Positions 6,787 through 13,768 are shown, counted from the first letter of the stretch. The stretch is 20,095 nucleotides of DNA from Spirochaetales bacterium (GCA_007130025.1 SLTF01000065.1:1-20095); one strand, 5' to 3'. Notes: generated from the letters alone by a model not told the origin. Numbers and translations are program-made.

Positions 6787-7011
6787 GTGAGAAATATTAC
6801 GTTCAGTGCAGATGAGCATCTTATCGAAGCCGCCCGCACAAAGGCTCAGAGGGCTCAACGTACGCTCAATGATGAGTTTCGTGCGTGGCTCGCAGAATAC
6901 GTTGGACGGGAAGAACGCGTGTCGAGGGCAGGGCACGTTATCGATCACCTGTGCAGCTACGCAACAACATCGGGACGGCGGTTTTCACGAGACGAAATGA
7001 ATGCCCGCTGA
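6787..7011 (+). CDS. VapB-like ribbon-helix-helix antitoxin
   Basis: A 74-residue protein. The start is GTG 6787, reading MRNITFSADEHLIEAARTKA, the strand-helix opening of ribbon-helix-helix antitoxins; TLNDEFRAWLAEYV forms the second helix. An in-frame ATG far upstream (6649) would run through the promoter and is rejected. The C-terminal part (HVIDHLCSYATTSGRRFSRDEM) should contact the toxin. The last 11 bases overlap the start of the PIN gene, as in many vapBC operons. Base composition is lower in GC than the sirtuin gene downstream, in line with acquisition. The exact antitoxin family is not certain. Confidence 0.85.
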   Translation: MRNITFSADEHLIEAARTKAQRAQRTLNDEFRAWLAEYVGREERVSRAGHVIDHLCSYATTSGRRFSRDEMNAR

Positions 7012-7420
7012 ATTCATCGATTCAAACGTATTCGTCTATCTGTTCGACAAGACTCAGACGCACAAGAAGGAGCGAGCTCGAAGCATAATTGAACAGGGAA
7101 TTCGGAACGGAGACGCGATCATCAGTTTTCAGGTTGTGCAGGAAGTTCTGAACGTGATTACCCACAAAATGACTGTTCCTGTCACCGACGGTGATGCTGT
7201 CGCCTTCCTTGACAGCGTTCTGATGCCAATGTGTCGGGTGTACCCCTCGGATCAGCTCTATCGCCAGGCACTTGATCTGAAGCAACGGTTCCGATACGGC
7301 TTCTTCGACTCGCTGATCCTCGCATCAGCGATGGAGTCGGGATGTACTCGCGTGATCACCGAGGACATGCAGCACGGACAAAGAATCGGTAACCTTCTCA
7401 TATTCGATCCCTTCCAATGA
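7001..7420 (+). CDS. VapC-type PIN-domain toxin
   Basis: A 139-residue PIN-domain protein with Asp7 in FIDSNVFVYLFD, Glu48 in VVQEVLNV, Asp103 in GFFDSLILASA and Glu121/Asp122 in VITEDMQHG, the acidic set that binds metal in PIN ribonucleases. It ends with the common IFDPF motif. It overlaps the antitoxin by 11 bases and the sirtuin start by four (ATGA), so three genes may be read from one message. It belongs to a different PIN branch from the toxin at 2938-3336, so the two are not a duplication. Activity against a particular RNA cannot be read. Confidence 0.94.
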   Translation: MPAEFIDSNVFVYLFDKTQTHKKERARSIIEQGIRNGDAIISFQVVQEVLNVITHKMTVPVTDGDAVAFLDSVLMPMCRVYPSDQLYRQALDLKQRFRYGFFDSLILASAMESGCTRVITEDMQHGQRIGNLLIFDPFQ

Positions 7421-8190
7421 AGCCGACACCCCACGACCTGGACCAGCTCCGTCGCCTCATCGCCTCCGCCCGCAGCATCACCGTGCTCACCGGCGCGGGC
7501 GTCTCCGCGGAGAGCGGCATCCCCACCTTCCGCGACGCGCAGACCGGCTACTGGGCTCGCTTTCGCCCGGAGGATCTCGCCACGCCCGAGGCGTTCCGGC
7601 GCGATCCCGATCTGGTGTGGCGATGGTACGCCGAACGGCGGCGGGCGGTGCTGGGAGTTACCCCCAACGCGGGGCACCGGGCGCTGGCACGGCTGGAGGG
7701 CAGGGTGGAGCGCTTCTCTCTGGTCACGCAGAACGTGGACGGCCTTCATGCCAGAGCGGGCAGCCGCACGGTAATCGAGTTGCACGGCAGTATCCTGCGG
7801 GTGCGCTGCTTCAAATCGTGCGTGAGCTACACCGCGGGCACGGACAAGGCCGCCACAGGCGCGCCGGAAGCAGAGGCCGTCTTCGCAGCGGACACCCCGC
7901 CGCGCTGCCCGCACTGCGGGGACTTCCTGCGGCCCGATGTGGTCTGGTTCGGTGAGAGCCTGCCGGAAGACGCGATCGAGGCCGCGGTTGCCGCCACCGA
8001 ACAGTGCGACCTCTTTCTGAGCGTCGGCACCTCGACGGTGGTCTATCCCGCGGCCATGCTTCCGGATGCAGCCCGCGACGCGGGCGCCACGGTGGTGGAA
8101 ATCAACCCGCAAGAGACTCCGTTCTCGGCTCGGGCGTCTCTCTCCATCCGGGGCACCGCCGCCACGGTACTCCCGGCGGTCATCGAGTAG
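7417..8190 (+). CDS. cobB: NAD-dependent protein deacylase, SIR2 family (CobB-like)
   Basis: A 257-residue sirtuin of normal length for bacterial CobB. NAD-binding GAGVSAESGIPTFRD (26-40), TQNVDGLH (104-111), the catalytic histidine in ELHG (His123), and RPDVVWFGE are all present. Structural zinc cysteines are C131, C135, C164 and C167; the first pair is spaced C-x3-C rather than the common C-x2-C. Tyr71 and Arg74 (WYAER) match the residues that recognise succinyl and malonyl lysine in class III sirtuins, so desuccinylase activity is likely as well as deacetylation. The enzyme uses NAD and releases nicotinamide and O-acyl-ADP-ribose. It overlaps the vapC gene by four bases, an unusual place for a sirtuin. 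Its base composition is GC-rich like the core genes, unlike the vapBC genes. Confidence 0.95.
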   Translation: MKPTPHDLDQLRRLIASARSITVLTGAGVSAESGIPTFRDAQTGYWARFRPEDLATPEAFRRDPDLVWRWYAERRRAVLGVTPNAGHRALARLEGRVERFSLVTQNVDGLHARAGSRTVIELHGSILRVRCFKSCVSYTAGTDKAATGAPEAEAVFAADTPPRCPHCGDFLRPDVVWFGESLPEDAIEAAVAATEQCDLFLSVGTSTVVYPAAMLPDAARDAGATVVEINPQETPFSARASLSIRGTAATVLPAVIE

Positions 8191-8194
8191 CGGC

Positions 8195-8214
8195 GGCGCC
8201 GTGTCACCGGCGCC
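8195..8214. terminator. Hairpin between convergent sirtuin and nrdB genes
   Basis: GGCGCCG and CGGCGCC form a seven-pair GC stem with a six-base loop (TGTCAC) in the 36-bp gap between two convergent stop codons. It lacks a T-run on either side, so it may be a bidirectional but weak or factor-assisted terminator. Confidence 0.4.
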
Positions 8215-8226
8215 CACATTCCGGAA

Positions 8227-9219
8227 TCAGTCCCACTCCAGCGAGCCGGTCTGGTACTCGGTGACGCGTGTCTCGAAGAAGTTCTTCTCCTTGGCGAGAT
8301 CGGTGGACTGGCTCATCCAGGGGAAGGGGTTGGCGGTGCCGTACTGCTTGGGCAGGTTGATACGCTCGAGGCGGCGGTCGGCGATGTGCTCCACGTAGTT
8401 GCAGAACTGCTCCGCGTTGATGCCGACGATTCCGTCGGGGCAGGCGTCGCGGGCGTAGACCTTCTCCAGCTCCACCGACCGGGTGATGAGATCCACCAGC
8501 TCGTCCTGGAACGAGGGCGTCCAGACGCCGGGGTTCTCGGCACGGATGGTGTTGATGAGGTCGCAGCCGAAGGCGAGGTGCAGACTCTCGTCGCGCATGA
8601 TGTACTCGAACTGCTCGCCCACGCCCACCATCTTCTTCTGCCGGCGCAGCGCGAGCATCATCGCAAAGCCCGCGTAGAAAAAGATCCCCTCCATGATCAC
8701 GTAGAATCCAACCAGGTCGTGCAGAAAGCGGCGGATGTTCTCCTCGCCCTCGGTGGTGAAGTTGGGATCAAACACGCTCTTGGTCAGCTCGATAACAAAC
8801 TGGTCCTTCTCGCGGATGGAGGGGATGGTCTCGTACATGCCGTAGAGCGACTCGGGATCGAGGCCGAGCGAGTCGCAGCAGTAGATGAAGGTGTCGGTGT
8901 GCACCGCCTCCTCGAAGGCCTGGCGAAGCAGGTACTGCCGGCACTCGGGGTTGGTGATGTGGTTGTAGACCGCGAGCACCAGGTTGTTGGCGGTCAGAGA
9001 CTCCGCGGTCGAGAAGAAACCTAGGTTCCACATCACCAGCCGCCGCTCGCGCTCGGAGAGCACGGTGCCGGACTTCCACTGCTCGATGTCGTCCTGCATG
9101 GCGATCTCTTCGGGAACCCAGGTGTTGGCAAGCGCATCCTTATAATGCTGCCGTGCCCAGGTGTAGGTCATCGGCAGGATCTTGTTGGGGTCGGTCTTGG
9201 AACTGTTGATGATCGGCAT
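8227..9219 (-). CDS. nrdB: Ribonucleotide reductase beta subunit, class Ic type
   Basis: A 330-residue radical-generating subunit of class I ribonucleotide reductase. ATG 9219 is chosen because AGGAG lies six bases upstream; a longer frame runs into the end of nrdA. Metal ligands fit the family spacing: Glu73 (STAESL), Glu104 and His107 (FEEAVH), Glu177 (IMEGIF), Glu211 and His214 (DESLH). The residue four after His107, normally the radical tyrosine, is Phe111, and the first ligand is Glu rather than Asp. Both are the marks of the Chlamydia trachomatis class Ic enzyme, which uses a Mn/Fe cofactor in place of a tyrosyl radical. The C-terminus has EYQ with a possible radical-transfer Tyr322. 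It follows nrdA after 34 bases. Confidence 0.96.
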   Translation of the reverse strand: MPIINSSKTDPNKILPMTYTWARQHYKDALANTWVPEEIAMQDDIEQWKSGTVLSERERRLVMWNLGFFSTAESLTANNLVLAVYNHITNPECRQYLLRQAFEEAVHTDTFIYCCDSLGLDPESLYGMYETIPSIREKDQFVIELTKSVFDPNFTTEGEENIRRFLHDLVGFYVIMEGIFFYAGFAMMLALRRQKKMVGVGEQFEYIMRDESLHLAFGCDLINTIRAENPGVWTPSFQDELVDLITRSVELEKVYARDACPDGIVGINAEQFCNYVEHIADRRLERINLPKQYGTANPFPWMSQSTDLAKEKNFFETRVTEYQTGSLEWD

Positions 9220-9253
9220 ATCGGTCTCCTGTGAGTGGGTTGGTTCCGCGCGC

Positions 9254-12067
9254 CTACTGGCACGCCTCGCAGTCGGGGTCGAGCACGCTGCACGCGCTGC
9301 CCACCGCGGTGGCCGGTTGAACGGCCACGACGGGTTGCGGCGGCGCATCGCCGGCGGTGTCGTGGGTCTCACCGTCGGCCGTACCACCCACCGTGCGCTT
9401 CTGCGTGTATCCGTACTTGCCGGCGTCGAGGGTGGATTTCTCGATCTGCGAGGCGGCGAGGGTGCGCAGGTAGTAGGTGGTCTTGAGGCCCATCTCCCAC
9501 GCCTTCATGTAGATCTCGTGCAGCTTGGGGCCGGAGGCTCCCTGCATGAAGACGTTGTGGGACTGGCTCTGGTCGATCCACTTGCCGCGCAGCGCCGTCA
9601 GCGAGATCAGTGCCTTGGGGTCAACCTCGAATGCCTCTTTGTAGAGGTCGCGCAGCTCCTGCGGGATGCCTGCGATGCGCGCGAGCGATCCGTCGTGGTA
9701 CTTCAGCTGGTCGAGCATCTCGTCGTTCCAGAGGCCGCGCGCCTTGAGGTCGCGTACCAGGTAGGAGTTGACCACGGTGAACTCGCCGGACATGTTGGCC
9801 TTCACGTAGATGTTCTTGTAGATCGGCTCGATGCAGGGGAAGCAGCCGGCAATGTTGGAGATGGTCGCCGTGGGAGCGATGGCCATGGTGTTGGAGTTGC
9901 GCATTCCGTGGCGCTTCACGTGGTCGCGAACCGGCTGCCAGTCGAGGCGGCTGTCGCGCGGCACCGGGATGGTGGTTCCCCGCTCGGCCTCCAGCAGGTT
10001 GAGGGTGTCCAGCGGAAAGATGCCGCGGTCCCACTTGGAACCGGGGTAGCTCTCGTAGGCGCCTCGTTCGGCCGCCAGACGCGATGAGCCGAGGATGGCA
10101 TGGTAGGCGATGAACTCCATTGATTCGTCGGCAAACGCACGCGCTTCGTCGCTGTCGATCGGCATGCGCTGCACGAAGAGCGCGTCCTGAAAGCCCATGA
10201 GGCCAAGTCCAACCGGCCGATGGCGAATATTGGAGCGGCGTGCCTCTTCGGTGGGGTAGAAGTTGATGTCAATCACGTTGTCGAGCATCCGCATCGCGGT
10301 CTCCACCGTATCCGCCAGAAGGTCATGGTCGATGCCGGCCGGTGAGGTGTGGCGTGCAAGGTTGACCGAACCGAGGTTACAGACGGCGGTTTCGCTCTCG
10401 GAGTTGTTGAGGGTGATCTCGGTGCAGAGGTTGGAGTTGTGCACCACGCCGTCGTGGTCCTGCGGTGAGCGGATGTTGCTCGGATCCTTGAAGGTGATCC
10501 ACGGATGGCCGGTCTCGAAGAGCCGGGTCAGCATCTTGCGCCAGAGCTTGACCGCCTCGACTTCCTTGAACTTGTGCATGCGGCCGGCAGCGGCCTCGGC
10601 CTCGTAGAAGTGGTAGCGTTCCTCAAAGGCTCGTCCGTAGATCTCGTGCAGGTCGGGGGCTTCGTCCGGCGAGAAGAGGGTCCAGGGGCCGTTCTCCCGG
10701 ACGCGCTTCATGAAGAGGTCGGGGATCCAGTTGGCGGTGTTCATGTCGTGGGTTCGCCGACGATCATCTCCCGTGTTGCGCCGCAGGTCCAGGAAGTCTT
10801 CGATATCCAGGTGCCAGGTCTCGAGGTAGGCGCAGGTAGCGCCGCGGCGCTTGCCGCTTCGGTTGATGGCAACGGTGGCGTCGTTCGCGATCTTCAGAAA
10901 GGGGATGACGCCCTGGCTCTCCACCTTGGTAGAGTTGATGTGGCTGCCCGTTCCGCGAATGGCGGTCCAGTCGTTTCCGATGCCGCCCGACCATTTGGAG
11001 AGCTGCGCGTTGTCGCCGATCACCTTGAAGATGTGGGCGAGGTCGTCCTTCACCGTGCTGAGATAGCAGGAACTCAGCTGCGGATGGGTGAGACCGGAGT
11101 GGAAGAGGGTGGGGGTAGAGGCAACAAAGCGAAGCGTGGAGAGCACCTCGTAGAACTCGATCGCGCGCCGTTCGCGGGCATCTTCCGCTATCGCCAGCCC
11201 CATCGCCACGCGCATCCAGAACCCCTGCGGAGTCTCGATGGTGCGTCCTCCCATGCGGACGAAGTAGCGCTCGCCAAGCGTTTCGATGCCGAGGTAGTCC
11301 AGAAGATCGTCACGCTCGGGAACCAGGGCTACGGCGAGGCGCTCCAGATCGAAGGAGGCGAGCCGTGCGTCGAAGACGCCGGCGGAAACGCCTTCCGCGA
11401 TTCCCACGGCAAATGACTCGCGGTAGCGCACCTCGTAGGTGTCTTCGCTCACCTTTCCCGCGAACACATCGCGTTCTCGACGTCTGCGGTCCAGGCGCGC
11501 TGCGAGTCTGCTGTAGGCCGGGTCTTTCTCGATGAAGGCGGTCACGGCAAGGATGAGCGCCCGCTGCAGCTCGCCGGTGGTGATCCCGTCGAAGATATTG
11601 CGCTCCAACTCGCCCATGATGAGATCAATCTGGATCTCGGTTTCCAGTTCCCGAGCGCACGAGGCGATCGTGGTGGTGATAGCGTCGCGCCGGAAGCCCT
11701 CGCTTCGGCCGTCGCGCTTCTTCACCACCAGTTTTCCCGTGGCCGCGCGGTGAGCGCGCTCGGCGGCCTCTCGCTCCCGCGCCTCTTTTCGCTTCTCGCG
11801 GTAGAGGATGTAGCGCTTGGAGACCTCGTAGAGGCCCGCGGCAACCAGCTGCTGTTCCACGATGTCCTGAATCTGCTCAACGGTCGGAGTTGCCGACGCG
11901 TAGATCTGGTCTACCTGTTCACACACCGCGTCAATCAGCCGGTCGAAGTCGGTGACCTCAATCGCCCGTTCGGCCGCGTCGAACGCCTTCTTGACGGCGA
12001 TCGCGATTCGGTCCCGGTCAAAATCAACCCGTGTTCCGTTTCGCTTTACTACCTGTTTTCCGTTCAT
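9254..12067 (-). CDS. nrdA: Ribonucleotide reductase alpha subunit with two ATP-cones
   Basis: A 937-residue catalytic subunit that reduces ribonucleoside diphosphates. The start at ATG 12067 has GGGAGG six bases upstream. Two N-terminal ATP-cone allosteric domains are seen: residues 3-95 (VVKRNG...YILYREKR) and about 112-200 (VVKKRDGRSEGFRRDAI...). The core has Cys334 in LSSCYLST, the N-x-C-x-E triad in SNLCTEI (Asn546, Cys548, Glu550), Cys563 in AVCNLGSVNL, and PTATISNIAG. The C-terminal tail ends DCEACQ, the redox-active CxxC pair reduced by thioredoxin or glutaredoxin. The protein is longer than E. coli NrdA because of the second cone, as in Chlamydia. It is co-transcribed with nrdB and probably repressed through the NrdR box upstream. 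Confidence 0.97.
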   Translation of the reverse strand: MNGKQVVKRNGTRVDFDRDRIAIAVKKAFDAAERAIEVTDFDRLIDAVCEQVDQIYASATPTVEQIQDIVEQQLVAAGLYEVSKRYILYREKRKEAREREAAERAHRAATGKLVVKKRDGRSEGFRRDAITTTIASCARELETEIQIDLIMGELERNIFDGITTGELQRALILAVTAFIEKDPAYSRLAARLDRRRRERDVFAGKVSEDTYEVRYRESFAVGIAEGVSAGVFDARLASFDLERLAVALVPERDDLLDYLGIETLGERYFVRMGGRTIETPQGFWMRVAMGLAIAEDARERRAIEFYEVLSTLRFVASTPTLFHSGLTHPQLSSCYLSTVKDDLAHIFKVIGDNAQLSKWSGGIGNDWTAIRGTGSHINSTKVESQGVIPFLKIANDATVAINRSGKRRGATCAYLETWHLDIEDFLDLRRNTGDDRRRTHDMNTANWIPDLFMKRVRENGPWTLFSPDEAPDLHEIYGRAFEERYHFYEAEAAAGRMHKFKEVEAVKLWRKMLTRLFETGHPWITFKDPSNIRSPQDHDGVVHNSNLCTEITLNNSESETAVCNLGSVNLARHTSPAGIDHDLLADTVETAMRMLDNVIDINFYPTEEARRSNIRHRPVGLGLMGFQDALFVQRMPIDSDEARAFADESMEFIAYHAILGSSRLAAERGAYESYPGSKWDRGIFPLDTLNLLEAERGTTIPVPRDSRLDWQPVRDHVKRHGMRNSNTMAIAPTATISNIAGCFPCIEPIYKNIYVKANMSGEFTVVNSYLVRDLKARGLWNDEMLDQLKYHDGSLARIAGIPQELRDLYKEAFEVDPKALISLTALRGKWIDQSQSHNVFMQGASGPKLHEIYMKAWEMGLKTTYYLRTLAASQIEKSTLDAGKYGYTQKRTVGGTADGETHDTAGDAPPQPVVAVQPATAVGSACSVLDPDCEACQ

Positions 12068-12114
12068 CGATGCCCTCCCAGTCCGGCAATACCTGAATAA
12101 ATCAGTCGACATTG

Positions 12115-12144
12115 AACATATCGGATTCATCACCAAACAATCAA
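12115..12144 (-). promoter_or_regulatory. Candidate nrdAB promoter
   Basis: On the minus strand TTGATT (12139-12144), an 18-base spacer and TATGTT (12115-12120) give a four-of-six match at each hexamer. The NrdR box lies just upstream of the -35, where a bound repressor could hinder polymerase. The AT-rich palindrome itself is an alternative -10 region. Confidence 0.4.
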
Positions 12145-12151
12145 GGGGAAA

Positions 12152-12167
12152 GCGCTATATATAGCGT
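12152..12167. promoter_or_regulatory. NrdR box
   Basis: GCGCTATATATAGCGT contains a perfect 14-bp palindrome (12153-12166) and matches 13 of 16 positions of the NrdR-box consensus ACACWATATATWGTGT, with the whole CTATATATAG core intact. NrdR is the ATP/dATP-sensing repressor of ribonucleotide reductase genes. The site sits between nrdAB and the divergent omega-like gene. The nrdR gene itself is not in this window. Confidence 0.75.
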
Positions 12168-12193
12168 CATTTAGTAAAAAAAATTCTCATCAA

Positions 12194-12209
12194 ACACTAT
12201 ATAACCCGT
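12194..12209. promoter_or_regulatory. Degenerate second NrdR site
   Basis: ACACTATATAACCCGT has a perfect left half (ACACTATATA) and a decayed right half. Its centre is 42 bp from that of the first box, four turns of the helix. NrdR sites commonly occur in helically phased pairs, so this may be the partner site. Confidence 0.4.
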
Positions 12210-12289
12210 GTGCAGAGCGACAACCCGGGTCTGCGGAGTGCGTTGGCCGCACGCTCTGGAGCGAAGCACAATTTTGGCACCACAGCGTA

Positions 12290-12319
12290 TTGAACACCGC
12301 TGCAACATGCTGGTATACT
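12290..12319 (+). promoter_or_regulatory. Promoter of the omega-like gene and miaA
   Basis: TTGAAC (12290-12295), an 18-base spacer and TATACT (12314-12319) with TGG directly before it, so an extended -10. The transcription start falls near 12326, which rules out upstream start codons for the next gene. Confidence 0.6.
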
Positions 12320-12355
12320 GACCAACACGAATCTGCACAGGAAGTAGGTACCACA

Positions 12356-12574
12356 TTGGAAGAACAGCGCATTGATGGGGGAACAATTCTCCCCCTCGAT
12401 CTCCTGATTCAGGAGAATCAGAACATGTACGAAATCACGCGCGCGATGATCCGTAGAGCGTACCAGATCAGCATCACCGGCGACGAGGAGCTGGATCTCA
12501 ATCATGGGAAGGTGGTCTCGACCGCCATCAAGCAAATACTCACCAAAAAGGTGCAGTATCAGCTCTCAGAGTAA
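12356..12574 (+). CDS. rpoZ: RNA polymerase omega subunit-like protein
   Basis: A 72-residue protein with the compact omega layout: a short lead with LPLDLLIQE, a helix NMYEITRAMIRRAYQIS resembling the N-terminal RNA polymerase omega helix that clamps the beta-prime C-terminus, and a second helix HGKVVSTAIKQILTKKVQY. Similar small proteins sit before miaA in spirochaetes and are annotated as omega; I rely on memory of that arrangement. The start is set at TTG 12356 since the promoter places transcription after 12320; an AGG lies seven bases before it. An ATG at 12425 is too far into the protein. Omega helps assemble RNA polymerase and in some bacteria binds ppGpp. Assignment is moderate because omega proteins diverge strongly. 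Confidence 0.72.
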   Translation: MEEQRIDGGTILPLDLLIQENQNMYEITRAMIRRAYQISITGDEELDLNHGKVVSTAIKQILTKKVQYQLSE

Positions 12575-13574
12575 CCCTCGTCCGGTTTTCTGCCTCTTTG
12601 GCCCGACGGCGTCGGGCAAGACCGAACTGCTCGACCGCCTTTTTTCGACCGGTCGGGCCGAAGTGATCAGCGCCGACTCCATGCAGGTCTACCGCGGCAT
12701 GGACATCGGAACCGCCAAGCCGGACGCCGCGTTATGCGGGCGCATTCCCCATCATCTGATCGATATCAAGGAACCTTCGCAGCCCTACCACGTGGGGGAG
12801 TTTGTATCGACGGTGGAGCCGCTGCTCGACCAGATCCTCGCGCGTGGATGCCTCCCGATCGTCTGCGGGGGTACCGCCTTCTATCTGCGAACCCTGCTCT
12901 GCGGCCTGCCCGAAGCGCCGGCCGCGGACCCGGCGGTGCGGGATGCCATCCAGCAGCGCTTGCGCCGTGAAGGTCGTACGGCGCTCTACGCCGAGCTCCA
13001 GCGCGTCGATCCGCAATCGGCGGAGCAGATTGACGCAGCGGATGAGTACCGAATCGCCCGGGCTCTGGAAATCTATCAGACCAGTGGGCGCCCGCGGTCC
13101 GAATTCGCGCGACCATCGTCGGTGCGCGGGGACCTCGATGCGGTGATCGTAGCCCTCGACCGGCCGCGCCACGAGCTTTACGCCCGGATTAATCTGCGGG
13201 TCCGTCGCATGTTTGAAGACGGCCTGGTGGAAGAGGTGAGACGCCTGGTGGCCGCGGGCTATGGCGTGGATTCTCCGGCCATGCGTGCCATTGGCTACGC
13301 GGAGTTTCTGCACCACCCGCGGGTTGTCGCCGAGGGCATGGGCGCCGTGAGCGTTCCCGCGGTGCAGACCGAGATCGAGACGCTGATTGCCCGGAACAGC
13401 CGCCGGTACGCGAAGCGGCAGCTCACCTTCTTCCGGCGGGTGCCGGGCGTTCGCTGGGTTGCTGCCGACGACGTGCACTCCCTTCGCGCGGCCGCCGATG
13501 CCGCGCTCGATCGGGTGTCCAACCATCGGTCCGGTGGTACCCTTGACAGCGGTAGGAGCTTTTCGGTAGATTGA
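12504..13574 (+). CDS. miaA: tRNA dimethylallyltransferase
   Basis: A 356-residue MiaA, which adds a dimethylallyl group to A37 of tRNAs that read codons starting with U. Visible motifs are the P-loop GPTASGKT (33-40), SADSMQVYRGMDIGTAKP, HHLIDIKEP, GGTAFYLRTLLCGLP, and near the end ARNSRRYAKRQLTFFR. The first 25 or so residues are not typical of MiaA and lie inside the omega-like gene: ATG 12504 is the only usual start codon before the P-loop, so the genes overlap by 71 bases. GAGGAG lies 13 bases before ATG 12504, farther than ideal. A rare start codon nearer the P-loop, such as ATC 12558, is possible. The C-terminal end contains a promoter for the next small gene. Confidence 0.95.
   Translation: MGRWSRPPSSKYSPKRCSISSQSNPRPVFCLFGPTASGKTELLDRLFSTGRAEVISADSMQVYRGMDIGTAKPDAALCGRIPHHLIDIKEPSQPYHVGEFVSTVEPLLDQILARGCLPIVCGGTAFYLRTLLCGLPEAPAADPAVRDAIQQRLRREGRTALYAELQRVDPQSAEQIDAADEYRIARALEIYQTSGRPRSEFARPSSVRGDLDAVIVALDRPRHELYARINLRVRRMFEDGLVEEVRRLVAAGYGVDSPAMRAIGYAEFLHHPRVVAEGMGAVSVPAVQTEIETLIARNSRRYAKRQLTFFRRVPGVRWVAADDVHSLRAAADAALDRVSNHRSGGTLDSGRSFSVD
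13543..13572 (+). promoter_or_regulatory. Promoter of the COX24-like small gene
   Basis: A perfect TTGACA (13543-13548), an 18-base spacer and TAGATT (13567-13572) lie inside the last codons of miaA. Transcription would start near 13579, giving a leader of about 67 bases before GTG 13646. Confidence 0.55.
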
Positions 13575-13645
13575 CGACTCTACATGCATGCGAACGCCCG
13601 TGGGGGCTGAATCACGCAATCGTTGCAACAGAAGGAGCAAGACCA

Positions 13646-13741
13646 GTGCCTTGCGGACGAAAACGGAAGCGAAAAAAGATCTCTACTCATAAGCGCAAGA
13701 AGAAACTGCGGAAGAACCGACATAAGAAGAAGGGCAAATAG
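13646..13741 (+). CDS. AURKAIP1/COX24-type tiny basic protein, probable ribosomal protein (bS22-like)
   Basis: A 31-residue protein with nearly 60 percent Lys and Arg: MPCGRKRKRKKISTHKRKKK and then LRKNRHKKKGK. The spacing of H and K/R residues (THKRKKKLRKNRHKKK) fits the COX24_C/AURKAIP1 family, whose mitochondrial members belong to the small ribosomal subunit (mS38) and whose mycobacterial relative is bS22. A GTG start is well supported by AAGGAG eight bases upstream. The gene has its own strong -35 promoter in miaA and a GC hairpin after it. It is easily missed by gene callers because of size. Role as a ribosomal protein is inferred from the family; the alternative is a small RNA-binding peptide. 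Confidence 0.82.
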   Translation: MPCGRKRKRKKISTHKRKKKLRKNRHKKKGK

Positions 13742-13749
13742 TCCGACTC

Positions 13750-13768
13750 GCCCCGGTTCGGCCGGGGC
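13750..13768 (+). terminator. GC hairpin after the COX24-like gene
   Basis: GCCCCGG and CCGGGGC form a seven-pair stem with loop TTCGG, nine bases after the stop codon. It is followed by TGTTCGGTT rather than a pure T-run, so termination may be partial, allowing some read-through to folP. Confidence 0.5.

Noticed and set aside
9182..11416. Long plus-strand frames opposite nrdA and nrdB
   Set aside because: Shadows of third-position GC bias; the NrdA and NrdB motifs on the minus strand account for the region.
12225..12270. GC-rich hairpin (GTGCG-TTGGC-CGCAC) upstream of the omega-like gene as a structured RNA
   Set aside because: Lies before the predicted transcription start, and the five-pair stem is too weak to call.
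12530..12560. Programmed frameshift joining the omega-like gene to miaA at an A-rich site
   Set aside because: The A-run would favour a -1 shift, but miaA lies in the +1 frame, so a slippage fusion does not fit.
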